The position numbers and the translations under genes are program-made. This document shows positions 26,346 to 34,633 of a stretch of DNA of 64,000 bases, in pieces (within the stretch, counting starts at the first letter, position 1; every line of letters begins with the position of its first letter). The notes below the pieces were generated by a model. The model searched no databases and was not told the DNA's origin. It saw only the letters and a program-made list of their open reading frames with translations. Location: assembly GCA_003222245.1 (NCBI GenBank), contig QHVH01000014.1, forward strand, positions 1 through 64,000. The letters run 5' to 3'. Origin of the DNA: Blastocatellia bacterium AA13. GTDB lineage: Bacteria; Acidobacteriota; Blastocatellia; UBA7656.

Positions 26346-27122
26346 TTGGCAAAGTCACCAAAGAAAAAACCCCGGCTCGCGGTCAGGGATATGAAGTACG
26401 GGCACGACCCGATGGTCCGGTTTTATGAGAGGACTCAGGATTGGCTCCAGGAAAAGGGGCGTCCCTTTGTAATAGGCGCTGGCGGACTGATTGGGCTCCT
26501 GTTGTTATACGTAGCAGGCTATTATCTCTTCTCTTATCGTGCATCGCGAGCCAGCGCGGCCTTTGCCGAAGCGTATGAAAAATACAACGCGCCGATCAAC
26601 GACGGAACAAATTCAGCTCAAATCATCGGAAAATCATATTCTGACGAAAAATTGAAGTGGCAAGAAGCCGGCGAAGCTTTCGAAAGAGTCGCCAACTCAT
26701 ATTCTTCATATTATAAAGTCAAGGGTAAGTACATGGCGGGGGTCTGCTATCTTCACATCGACCGCGATAAAGGGCTGCGTCTCCTGCAAGAAGCGGCGGA
26801 CAACGGTGAGCAGCCGACTTCGGATCTGTCCCGATTGGCAATCGCGGAGAACTACGAAACGAACGGCCAGGCGGATCGCGCCGTGGTAATACTCGAAAGC
26901 CTGTTGAACTCCACCTACATTCCTAAACAAGTAATCCAACTCAGTCTTGGGCACGTCTACGAGAAGCTCGGCGACTCAAAGAAGGCTGCGGACGCCTTTT
27001 TCGAAGTTTGCCAGGCCGACCGCACCTCAGCGGCAGGCTCGGAGGCTGAAAAGCGACTTTCAGCGGTAGCGCCCGAGCGCCTGAAAGATCTACCCGCGCC
27101 CAATGCACCGCCTCTTGAATAA
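26346..27122 (+). CDS. Membrane-anchored TPR protein (YfgM-like layout)
   Basis: A 258-residue protein starting at TTG (26346) behind AGGAGGAGATTACAG. A basic cytoplasmic N-terminus precedes one membrane helix (IGAGGLIGLLLLYVAGYYLF, about residues 42-61). The rest is TPR-like helices (KQVIQLSLGHVYEKLGDSKK). Topology and size recall YfgM, a SecYEG/BamB-linked chaperone adaptor; the family call is inference. The tail is Pro-rich. It is followed 52 bp later by a membrane hydrolase-like gene. Confidence 0.8.
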   Translation: MAKSPKKKPRLAVRDMKYGHDPMVRFYERTQDWLQEKGRPFVIGAGGLIGLLLLYVAGYYLFSYRASRASAAFAEAYEKYNAPINDGTNSAQIIGKSYSDEKLKWQEAGEAFERVANSYSSYYKVKGKYMAGVCYLHIDRDKGLRLLQEAADNGEQPTSDLSRLAIAENYETNGQADRAVVILESLLNSTYIPKQVIQLSLGHVYEKLGDSKKAADAFFEVCQADRTSAAGSEAEKRLSAVAPERLKDLPAPNAPPLE

Positions 27123-27174
27123 TACTCGCAAACCTTCGGCGCCGCCCGAACAACAATCTCGGGTCGAAGCGTGA

Positions 27175-28278
27175 ATGGATAACGCGACCCACACACTGCT
27201 CGGACTTTCGCTCGCGAAGGCCGGTCTCGAGCGAATCACACCGCTCGCAACCTCGACTCTGCTGATATCGTCGAATCTTCCCGACATCGATGTTGTCGCC
27301 GGCCTGGGCGGCGGCACATTCGCCTACATCAAATACCATCGAGGCATAACTCATTCGTTAATAGGCGTGCTCGTTCTAAGCCTTATTTTCACGCTCATCC
27401 TGACCGCTTTCGACAGAGGGGTCCGACTGAGATTCAGCCGATTCATCAGGCCAGTGCTGCCCACGCGAATTTTTCTCCTCTGTTGTATCGGGACGCTCGG
27501 GCATATTTTGATGGATGCCGGTAACTCTTATGGAGCGAGGCCGCTCCTGCCTTTCAGCGACCGGTGGTTTTACGGCGATCTTCTATTCGTTGTCGATCCC
27601 TGGATCTGGCTCATTCTCGGCTCGACGACCGTGTGGCTTACAACTACGGATTCCTTCAGGAGCCTTGTCTGGTTGGCAATCGGGACCGCAGCCGCGCTGG
27701 TCGTATGGATGGCGATGCGACAGCCCGGTTTCGGCTCTAATTCAGTGCCGAACCTGCCGCGATTTATCTGGTTTGGCGGGCTTTTTATCGTGCTCCTCGG
27801 GGGTTTGCTCAAGTGGGGAAAGGCCGGATCGAAGCTCGCCCGATGGTCACTGACGGCGCTTTGCCTTTATTGCGCCGCGATGTGGATGCTGCACCAGTCC
27901 GCGCTCGATAATGCGGTCAAGAGCTCGCCTCGAGCGGATCTGAAAACTTTTTTGGTGACTCCGGCTCCCCTGCTGCCGACGTCCTGGACCGCCATTGCCG
28001 CTGGACCTGAAGGCGTCGCAACGCGACCGATCAGTCTCCTACATGACCAGCCTGCGAGTTGGGTTACGACTCAGGCAATTGATCCCGTATTTCTCGACGC
28101 GATACGAGAGTCGGAACGAGTCAGGGCGTTCCTGAAGTTCGCGCGCATAGTCGCGGCAACGGTAGAAGAACAAGAAAATGGATATACGGTGACCGTTCGC
28201 GATCTCAGGTTTAGCCTCACGATGACGGTCCATCTCGATCAGGATCTGCGCGTTCAATCGGAACAGGCCCACTGGTAG
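27175..28278 (+). CDS. YdjM-type membrane-bound metal-dependent hydrolase
   Basis: A 367-residue membrane protein of the LexA-regulated YdjM group. The N-terminus MDNATHTLLGLSLAKAGL and later SNLPDIDVVAGLGG and YHRGITHSLIGVLV carry the conserved His/Asp metal residues. Several membrane helices span about residues 60-260. The C-terminal 100 residues form a soluble domain. The physiological substrate of the family is unsettled. No LexA box was recognised upstream. Confidence 0.85.
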   Translation: MDNATHTLLGLSLAKAGLERITPLATSTLLISSNLPDIDVVAGLGGGTFAYIKYHRGITHSLIGVLVLSLIFTLILTAFDRGVRLRFSRFIRPVLPTRIFLLCCIGTLGHILMDAGNSYGARPLLPFSDRWFYGDLLFVVDPWIWLILGSTTVWLTTTDSFRSLVWLAIGTAAALVVWMAMRQPGFGSNSVPNLPRFIWFGGLFIVLLGGLLKWGKAGSKLARWSLTALCLYCAAMWMLHQSALDNAVKSSPRADLKTFLVTPAPLLPTSWTAIAAGPEGVATRPISLLHDQPASWVTTQAIDPVFLDAIRESERVRAFLKFARIVAATVEEQENGYTVTVRDLRFSLTMTVHLDQDLRVQSEQAHW

Positions 28279-28292
28279 CAACAAACCGCGTC

Positions 28293-28320
28293 TAAAGGGA
28301 AAATACTAAAGGAAAATACT
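28293..28320. repeat. Short tandem duplication
   Basis: TAAAGGGAAAATAC is followed directly by TAAAGGAAAATACT, an imperfect 14-bp direct repeat just upstream of the pilT promoter candidate. It may be a slippage product or a pair of regulator sites. Confidence 0.5.
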
Positions 28321-28321
28321 G

Positions 28322-28350
28322 TTGCCCTTTCCTGCCTGTTATCGTATCTT
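28322..28350 (+). promoter_or_regulatory. Candidate sigma-70 promoter of pilT
   Basis: TTGCCC (28322-28327), 17 bp, TATCTT (28345-28350). Both boxes match at four of six positions and the spacing is ideal. It lies about 95 bp before the pilT ATG. Confidence 0.42.
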
Positions 28351-28444
28351 CTGTGAGTCCTTAGCTCGCGTGCATCGTTCTTGAATCCTGCCCCTATCCC
28401 TACGCGATATTGACGACAACCCGCCCTCGTTTTAGGAGACACGA

Positions 28445-29632
28445 ATGAGCTTTTTGGACCTCCCCCCTATCCTGGACAAGATGTTGTCCGCGGGAGATAA
28501 CATATCCGACCTTAACTTCTCCGTTGGCCGCCCGCCTCAGGTAGAAATAAATGGGAAACTGACTCCGGTGGACGTGAAGGGGTTAAGAACGCTGACCCCC
28601 TATCAAACGGAGATAGTTTCGATGTCGCTTCTGGAAGGAAACACGGAAGCGGCGCGCAAGTTCGTGCAGACCGGGGCGACCGACATCAGCTACGCGATAC
28701 CAAGCCGGGTGCGATTTCGGGTCAATATATTCAAGCAGCGCGGCTCCATATCCGTAGTCATGCGCGTTATTCCGACTCAGGTGCCCACCATTGAGAGCCT
28801 GGATTTGCCGGCCCAGCTCGGCGAGGCGTCCAGCCTGAAGAACGGCATCGTACTCCTGACCGGGCCGACCGGCTCCGGCAAAACTTCGACGCTGGCCGCT
28901 ATCATCGACAAGATCAATGTCGAGTCCAGCTATCACATCGTTACGATCGAAGATCCAATCGAATTTCTACACAGTCATAAGAAGTCCACTATAAATCAGC
29001 GCGAGCTCGGCACCGACACCCCGTCTTTTGCGTTGGGCCTCAGAGCGGCGCTGCGTCAGGCGCCTAAGGTGATCCTGGTCGGCGAGATGAGAGATATGGA
29101 AACGACCGAGATCGCGCTCGAAGCCTCTGAAACCGGACACCTCGTCTTGTCCACTCTTCACACCACTGATGCTTCAAAAACGATTAATCGAATCATAGGC
29201 ATATACCCGAAATCTGAAGAGCACGTCATAAGAACCCGCCTCGCACAATCGTTCCGTTACATAGTCTCTCAGCGGCTCATTCCCCGCGCCGACGATACGG
29301 GCCGAGTCGCGGCGGTCGAGATATTGAAGGCGACCCCTCGAACGCGCGAATACGTTGAGCAGGGGGAGAGTGAAGGCAAGACGCTTCTGGACGCGATGAA
29401 CGACGGCGGACTGGAAGGCATGCAGCAGTTCGATCAAGTAATCGAGCGAATGATCAAAGACGGAACGATTACTCGGGAGGACGGGCTCTCGTTCGCGACC
29501 AACCCTTCAAACCTCCAGTTAAAACTCTCAGGCCTGGGTACATCCGATGACATGCTCTCGCGCGGAGACGAGCGTGAATATACTCCGGTGCGCCAGGGCG
29601 GTTCTTCAATTTCGGGACGCGCGCTGAGATAG
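28445..29632 (+). CDS. pilT: Type IV pilus retraction ATPase PilT
   Basis: A 395-residue GspE/PilT ATPase. The N-terminal PAS-like domain is followed by Walker A LTGPTGSGKTSTLAAI (about residues 138-153), the Asp box IVTIEDPIEFLH, the His/Walker B region ILVGEMRDMETTEIALEASE and TGHLVLSTLHTTDA. This retracts type IV pili for twitching. AGGAGACACGA precedes the ATG. The C-terminus has about 40 extra Gly/Ser/Arg residues. The next gene follows after 17 bp and may encode a regulator. No other pilus gene lies in the window. Confidence 0.95.
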   Translation: MSFLDLPPILDKMLSAGDNISDLNFSVGRPPQVEINGKLTPVDVKGLRTLTPYQTEIVSMSLLEGNTEAARKFVQTGATDISYAIPSRVRFRVNIFKQRGSISVVMRVIPTQVPTIESLDLPAQLGEASSLKNGIVLLTGPTGSGKTSTLAAIIDKINVESSYHIVTIEDPIEFLHSHKKSTINQRELGTDTPSFALGLRAALRQAPKVILVGEMRDMETTEIALEASETGHLVLSTLHTTDASKTINRIIGIYPKSEEHVIRTRLAQSFRYIVSQRLIPRADDTGRVAAVEILKATPRTREYVEQGESEGKTLLDAMNDGGLEGMQQFDQVIERMIKDGTITREDGLSFATNPSNLQLKLSGLGTSDDMLSRGDEREYTPVRQGGSSISGRALR

Positions 29633-29649
29633 CGAGTTGAGGTAAAGAA

Positions 29650-30345
29650 ATGAACGCAACCTGTCCACAATGCTCGATGAATATTCCGTTCGATGAAACG
29701 CGGATGTCCCACGAGCCCTTTAGCGCGCAGTGTCCAAGATGCCGCCAGTCGTTCACCGTCACTCCGCAGCGTTCCGAAGAGCCTCATCTCGCGGGTGTCG
29801 GCGTGACGACGCCAGTCGCGGCGGCGGCCCAACCGGATTTGCTTAGAAGTCTTGCCGAGCTTCTCTCAGGCGCCGCGCGGCCCGGCGCGCAGCCGAAGAC
29901 CGACCTCGATAAATGGGAGCGGCGACGGATACTTCTCTGCGTTGACGACGCGATAACGAGAGACCGGCTGCGCGGCGCGTTTGATCCCTCTCGATATGAA
30001 GTATTCTGCGCGAACCTCGCTTCGGAAGCGCTCGAGATCATCCACGAATACCGTACTGAAGTCATCGTCCTAAGCCCGAATTTCGATCCGGAACGCCAGG
30101 GCGGCGCGACGATGATGCAGTACGTCAACCGAATGACGCCGCAGATCAGACGGCGATCCTACGTGGTGTTGATGTCCCCGCAGTTGAGAACTCTCGACAC
30201 CTATCTTGCTTTTGCAAACGGCGTCAACCTGACGGTTCACCCCGAAGACAGCGATTCATTTCAGGCGATCTTCGAGCGAAGTCTGCGAGATTTCAACGAT
30301 CTCTATCGGCCACTCAATCAGGCCAGCGAGATCGAGCCGTTGTAG
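29650..30345 (+). CDS. MJ0042 zinc-ribbon protein with degenerate receiver-like domain
   Basis: A 231-residue protein. Residues 1-40 are an MJ0042-type zinc ribbon (CPQC near residue 5, CPRC near 29). After a Pro/Ala linker, about residues 92-220 resemble a CheY-like receiver: ILLCVDDAITRDRLRGAFD has the usual acidic pair, but the phosphorylation strand reads EVIVLSPNFD, with no Asp at its end. The domain may thus be non-phosphorylatable. It directly follows pilT (17 bp), suggesting a role in pilus control or a surface-sensing output; that is inference. Confidence 0.75.
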   Translation: MNATCPQCSMNIPFDETRMSHEPFSAQCPRCRQSFTVTPQRSEEPHLAGVGVTTPVAAAAQPDLLRSLAELLSGAARPGAQPKTDLDKWERRRILLCVDDAITRDRLRGAFDPSRYEVFCANLASEALEIIHEYRTEVIVLSPNFDPERQGGATMMQYVNRMTPQIRRRSYVVLMSPQLRTLDTYLAFANGVNLTVHPEDSDSFQAIFERSLRDFNDLYRPLNQASEIEPL

Positions 30346-30371
30346 CGCAGAACTCGAACGACTCTGGCGCG

Positions 30372-30573
30372 TCATAGGACCTTAGGCAGCTTGCTCTCGT
30401 AATCCCGTTCGCCTGTCCATCGGTCTCTTCCTTCCCACAAGGGGCATTCTGGACAACTCGTTCCCTTCGGATAACTATCGCTTCCTCGTGCGGACATCCG
30501 ATGATGCGGCCAATCACAGCGACCGTCAGCGCGTTGTGTGCCTCGATGAATTGCGATACCTGAGTAATGGCTC
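30372..30573 (-). pseudogene. Frameshifted remnant of a small Cys-motif protein
   Basis: On the minus strand one frame reads QVSQFIEAHNALTVAVIGRI and then IGCPHEEA. One base out of frame it continues YPKGTSCPECPLWEGRDRWT and then GER, up to a stop at 30372. The two halves join naturally around 30477-30484, as a helical segment followed by a CPxCPxW(x)GRxRWTG motif. No good start remains upstream; a stop closes the frame. I read it as a decayed small zinc-binding-type gene, but the family name is not known to me. This is the only content of the 384-bp gap between the receiver-like gene and ridA. Confidence 0.45.
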
Positions 30574-30729
30574 ATTGGTCGAATCTAAGGTCAGTCCGGT
30601 CAGAATACACTTTTCCAGCGGGTCTGCTTCGGGGGGGCTGCTTCGGCACTCAGGTAGACAAGCATTTGACCATCTGAGATAATCAGCAATTTCGTAAAAG
30701 CACTTAATTCCTGTCTATGGAAGGTCGAG

Positions 30730-31107
30730 ATGAAAGAACGGGTTCAGACTGATGGTGCGCCCGAAGCGATCGGGCCTTATTCACAGGGCATAAAAGCCAA
30801 CGGACTGGTGTTCTGCTCGGGTCAAATTCCGCTTGATCCCAAGAGCGGCAAGGTTGTCGATGGAGGGATTCAGGAGCAAACTGAACGGGTTATGAAGAAC
30901 CTGAAAGCGGTACTGGAAGCAGCCGGAAGCTCCCTGGAAAAAGTGGTTAGGAGTACAATTTTTTTGGCTGATCTTGAAGACTTCTCGGAAGTGAACGAAG
31001 TCTATGCCGGCTTCTTCAGCCAGCCCTACCCGGCCAGGTCCACTGTTCAAGTAGCCCGGCTTCCAAAGGATGTTCGAATTGAAGTGGATGTGATCGCGTT
31101 AACGTGA
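30730..31107 (+). CDS. ridA: RidA/YjgF-family reactive intermediate deaminase
   Basis: A 125-residue protein of standard Rid length. It has the family blocks [22 protein letters not shown] (shortened here), [20 protein letters not shown], and the end [20 protein letters not shown] with the substrate-binding Arg (PARST). It hydrolyses enamine/imine intermediates from PLP enzymes such as threonine dehydratase and protects them. GGAAGGTCGAG stands before the ATG. It is a single gene. Confidence 0.95.
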   Translation: MKERVQTDGAPEAIGPYSQGIKANGLVFCSGQIPLDPKSGKVVDGGIQEQTERVMKNLKAVLEAAGSSLEKVVRSTIFLADLEDFSEVNEVYAGFFSQPYPARSTVQVARLPKDVRIEVDVIALT

Positions 31108-31183
31108 GCCGTATATCGACTTCATTCGACCTCGTCGACGCGTTCGGAAGGAATCGAGATCGTTATCAAAACAGATGATTGAA

Positions 31184-31375
31184 CTAAGCCGCCTTGACAA
31201 CCTTTCCCGCTTTCAAGCAACGAGTACACACCCGCATGCGCTGGACGACGCCGTTAACGAGCGCCCGTACCGCTTGAAGATTGGGCTCAAACCGGCGTTT
31301 GGTTCTGTTGTTTGCGTGGCTAACAGTATTGCCGAATTGCGGCCCTTTCCCGCATACATCACATCGCTTGGACAT
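31184..31375 (-). CDS. rpmB: 50S ribosomal protein L28, zinc-type
   Basis: A 63-residue L28. The sequence begins [20 protein letters not shown] and includes [13 protein letters not shown] and [12 protein letters not shown]. Two Cys pairs (CDVC and CTRC) make this the zinc-binding form. GGGAGG stands 13 bp before the ATG. The gene is divergent from the SurA-like gene; the overlap with a longer upstream frame of that gene argues for the shorter start of the latter. Confidence 0.95.
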   Translation of the reverse strand: MSKRCDVCGKGPQFGNTVSHANNRTKRRFEPNLQAVRALVNGVVQRMRVCTRCLKAGKVVKAA

Positions 31376-31474
31376 TCAGAACGACCTCCCGTAAACGATC
31401 TTGTTATGAAAGCAAACCGTGAGTCTAGCACAGGCGGCCGGCGAGCCGTCAAACCATTTCGAAGGAGCATACTC

Positions 31475-32671
31475 GTGTCTAGCATCAACAGAATCTTTAC
31501 AGCGGCCGTCATCGCCGCTGCTCTATTCACTGCAGTGGGATGCAACAAGAACAAGCCCGAGGAGCCGGTTGCGACGGTGGGTTCGCATCAGATAACGCTC
31601 AAGCAGGTCGACAGCGCGATTAAACAGCAGATCGACGCCAGCGGGAGCGGAACCGCGGCGGCGATGTCGCCCGTGGAACTCACCGCTGCTCGGCTGGGTG
31701 TGCTCGATAACCTCGTGCAAGCCGAGGCCCTCTTTCAAAGAGCGCAGAGGGACAACCTTGTTCCCGACGACAACAAGGTCACGCAAGAGGTTCAGAAACG
31801 AAAGCAGGACGCGGGTGTTACCGAAGAACAGTTTCAAGCTCAATTGAAACAAGCCGGATTGACCGACGAAGATGTAAAAGACAAGGTGCGGCGGGAGATG
31901 GCTATTAACGCGCTCAAGGATCGCGAGAAAGCCCGAGTCACCGCTCCAACCGAAGAGGAAACCAAGAAATATTACGAGGATCATAAATCCGAGTTCGTAG
32001 CCGAACGCGGCGCCGACATATCCGTGATCGCCGTTTCCCCGAACAATAACGGGGGAGACACGGGCGCCGAGCAAAAGATCAAAGCGGTCTACGCGCAGCT
32101 ACGCGGGCAAACCGACTTTGCAACCGTGGCTACACAGAAGTCTGAAGAACCCAACTCTGCCATTCGCGGCGGGCGCCTGGGCTTTGCATCGGAAGACGGC
32201 CTCAAGCAGAGCTTCCCTGCGCTTCCAGGTGTAGCGACGAGGCTGATGGCAATGAAAGACGGCGAATACACCGAACCGCTTAAAGACGGCACGGGGAACT
32301 GGTACATATTCAAATTGAATCTCAAACGCGAGCAAGCCCAGAACCTGACTTATGATGACCCATCCGTTCGCAAGAATATCGTCGATACGGTCACTCAACA
32401 GCGCCAGCAGGTATTGCTCAACGCTCTGATGGCGGTCTCGATCGCCGAAACCAACATCAAGAATCATCTGGCGGAGCGACTCATCGAACACCCCGAGTCG
32501 ATGGTTCAAATGAAGCCCTCCGCGCTGCTTCAACAACCGGCCCAACCTCAGCAGGCTCTTCCAAGAATCGTCGATGAAAACCAGGTACAGAATTCCAATC
32601 GACCGGCCGCAAACTCAAACGCAGCCGCGGCCAATGCGAACCGGCCGGTTTCTAATGCAAACAAGAAATAA
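31475..32671 (+). CDS. SurA/PpiD-like peptidyl-prolyl isomerase lipoprotein
   Basis: A 398-residue protein from the GTG at 31475, chosen for GAAGGAGCATACTC before it and because a lipoprotein signal peptide starts there (SSINRIFTAAVIAAALFTAV, then GC). The SurA_N-like helical part covers about residues 30-170 (VGSHQITLKQVDSAI, EEQFQAQLKQAGLTDEDVKD). A parvulin-type PPIase domain follows (about 190-290, with SEEPNSAIRGGRLGFASEDG). The tail is Asn/Ala/Gln-rich. It should assist outer-membrane protein folding in the periplasm. Confidence 0.88.
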   Translation: MSSINRIFTAAVIAAALFTAVGCNKNKPEEPVATVGSHQITLKQVDSAIKQQIDASGSGTAAAMSPVELTAARLGVLDNLVQAEALFQRAQRDNLVPDDNKVTQEVQKRKQDAGVTEEQFQAQLKQAGLTDEDVKDKVRREMAINALKDREKARVTAPTEEETKKYYEDHKSEFVAERGADISVIAVSPNNNGGDTGAEQKIKAVYAQLRGQTDFATVATQKSEEPNSAIRGGRLGFASEDGLKQSFPALPGVATRLMAMKDGEYTEPLKDGTGNWYIFKLNLKREQAQNLTYDDPSVRKNIVDTVTQQRQQVLLNALMAVSIAETNIKNHLAERLIEHPESMVQMKPSALLQQPAQPQQALPRIVDENQVQNSNRPAANSNAAAANANRPVSNANKK

Positions 32672-32675
32672 GAAC

Positions 32676-32713
32676 ACCGCACAAAGAGGGAGAGGTCTCC
32701 CTCTTTGTGCGGT
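32676..32713. terminator. Perfect 38-bp palindromic hairpin after the PPIase gene
   Basis: ACCGCACAAAGAGGGAGA, two G bases, then its exact complement. The 18-bp arms begin 4 bp after the stop. No T-run follows, so it may act as a transcript-end stabiliser as well as a terminator before the ABC-F gene. Confidence 0.65.
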
Positions 32714-32731
32714 CGTCCCGCCAAATAAGTA

Positions 32732-34615
32732 ATGCTGTTCAGGCTTGACGACGTTCACAAGTCCTACGGCGCTCACGATGTGCTAAACGGGGTGACCTTT
32801 CAGGTCAATCCCGCGGATCGCGTGGGACTGGTGGGCAGAAATGGAGCCGGAAAGACCACCGTCTTTCGTCTCCTGACAGGTATCGAACACGCCGACCGAG
32901 GCGAGGTGATACTGCTGAGAGGCCTGCGCGCCGGGCTGCTCGACCAGCAGCCGGTATTCGAAGGAGATGGATCAGTCCTGGATGAGGCGCTCTCCGTTTT
33001 CACGAACCTGAAGAGCATGGAAAAAGAGATGCTCCGTCTTGAACACGTCATGAGTGAAGCAAGCGGCGAATCACTAGACGAGGCGATGCATGCCTATAGC
33101 GATCTGCGGCATCGCTATGAATCCGACGGAGGCTTCACCTATCAGCCTCGCGCCGAATCGGTATTGGCCGGGCTGGGATTCAAGCGAGAGGATCTCGAAA
33201 GACCGGCCGAACAACTGAGCGGCGGACAAAAAGCAAGGCTCGCGTTAAGCAAGCTTCTGCTGGCCGAACCCGATCTTCTGTTGCTGGATGAGCCCACGAA
33301 TCACCTTGACGTGGATGCGGTCGAATGGCTCGAAGACTTTCTGTCCGATTATAAGAAAGCCTTCGTCATCATCTCGCACGATCGATTCCTGCTGGACCGC
33401 ACGGTAACGAAGATAATCGAGATTGCCGGCGGAGCCGCGGCCGTTTATGCGGGCAATTACAGCGCTTACACAAAGCAGCGGGAAGAGCGAAGGCTCGCTC
33501 AGATGCGACAGTACGAACAGCAACAGGAATTGATTGAGCGAACCGAAGAGTTCATACGCCGCAATATCGCGGGGCAGAAAACCAAACAGGCCAAATCCCG
33601 CCGCAATAAACTCGAGCGAATGGACAGGCTGGAAGCCGTCAATGTGGATGAAACCGGCGGTAATTTTCAATTGAGAGGAGTCGTCCGCGCCGGAGATCAG
33701 GTCCTCTATATAGACGATCTTTCGATCGGTTATAGCTCGGCCGCCCCGCTTGCCGGCTCGATTTCCTTTATGCTTCGGCGAGGCGAACGTATCGGAATCA
33801 TCGGTCCGAATGGAAGCGGAAAGTCCACGTTCCTGAAAACTATAATAGGCGACCTCGAACCGCTTAGCGGCGGTTTTCTATGGGGCGCCAAAGTGGACTT
33901 CGGATACTTCGATCAAGAGCTCGGCAGCCTCAACAAATCAGCTATCGTGCTGGAAGAGATCATGGCGGTCGCGGCCAATGTTGCTGCCGGCGAGCTTCGC
34001 GGATATCTCGCCCGCTTCTTGTTTTCCGGCGATGACGTATTCAAACCGGTGGGCGCATTGTCGGGCGGCGAGCAGAGCCGCCTCGCCCTGGCCAAGCTAA
34101 TCTACAGCGGCGTGAATGTCCTGATTCTCGACGAACCGACGAACCATCTCGATATTCAATCTAGAGAGGCGCTCGAACAAGCGCTCGCCGAGTATGCGGG
34201 AACAATTATCACGGTTTCGCACGACCGCTATTTCCTGGACAAGATTGCTACGGAAATATTGCATTTTGAAGCGGGAACCGCCTCTTATCACATGGGAACT
34301 TATTCCGATTACTATGCCGTCCATCACCGCAAGCAGAGTCAGATCGAAGAACCTGCCCCAAAGCGCGTTCAGTCCGCCGGCGCCGGTAAGAAACCTGCCG
34401 CGGCGAAACCCGAAAGAAAGAAGCGGTCGGCTGAAAAAATAGAAGAAGAGATTCATTTGCTCGAAGGCGAAATGGCCGTGCTCTCCGAGCGATTGTCTAA
34501 ACCGTCATTGGAGTGGGGACCCGCCGATTACGAGGAGATCGGTCAGAGGCAAACGGAAATTTCAACTCAACTGGAACAGCTTTACTCGGAATGGGAAGCG
34601 CTCGGTGGAAACTAA
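32732..34615 (+). CDS. ABC-F family ATPase (ribosome-associated)
   Basis: A 627-residue protein with two ABC domains and no membrane part. The first has Walker A GRNGAGKTTVFRLL, signature LSGGQKARLALSK, Walker B LLLLDEPTNHLDVDAVEWL. The second has GPNGSGKSTFLKTII, LSGGEQSRLALAK and VLILDEPTNHLD. The linker between them contains the long charged helices of ABC-F proteins (RQYEQQQELIERTEEFIRRN). The C-terminus is Ala/Lys-rich followed by a coiled coil as in Uup/YheS types. It would act on ribosomes in stalled translation or antibiotic protection. The exact subgroup is not decided. Confidence 0.93.
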   Translation: MLFRLDDVHKSYGAHDVLNGVTFQVNPADRVGLVGRNGAGKTTVFRLLTGIEHADRGEVILLRGLRAGLLDQQPVFEGDGSVLDEALSVFTNLKSMEKEMLRLEHVMSEASGESLDEAMHAYSDLRHRYESDGGFTYQPRAESVLAGLGFKREDLERPAEQLSGGQKARLALSKLLLAEPDLLLLDEPTNHLDVDAVEWLEDFLSDYKKAFVIISHDRFLLDRTVTKIIEIAGGAAAVYAGNYSAYTKQREERRLAQMRQYEQQQELIERTEEFIRRNIAGQKTKQAKSRRNKLERMDRLEAVNVDETGGNFQLRGVVRAGDQVLYIDDLSIGYSSAAPLAGSISFMLRRGERIGIIGPNGSGKSTFLKTIIGDLEPLSGGFLWGAKVDFGYFDQELGSLNKSAIVLEEIMAVAANVAAGELRGYLARFLFSGDDVFKPVGALSGGEQSRLALAKLIYSGVNVLILDEPTNHLDIQSREALEQALAEYAGTIITVSHDRYFLDKIATEILHFEAGTASYHMGTYSDYYAVHHRKQSQIEEPAPKRVQSAGAGKKPAAAKPERKKRSAEKIEEEIHLLEGEMAVLSERLSKPSLEWGPADYEEIGQRQTEISTQLEQLYSEWEALGGN

Positions 34616-34633
34616 CAGACCTGAAGCGGTGGA

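Noticed and set aside
31175-31474. Upstream extension of the SurA-like frame
   Set aside because: It lies over the well-supported rpmB gene on the other strand; the GTG at 31475 has a good ribosome site and begins a lipoprotein signal.
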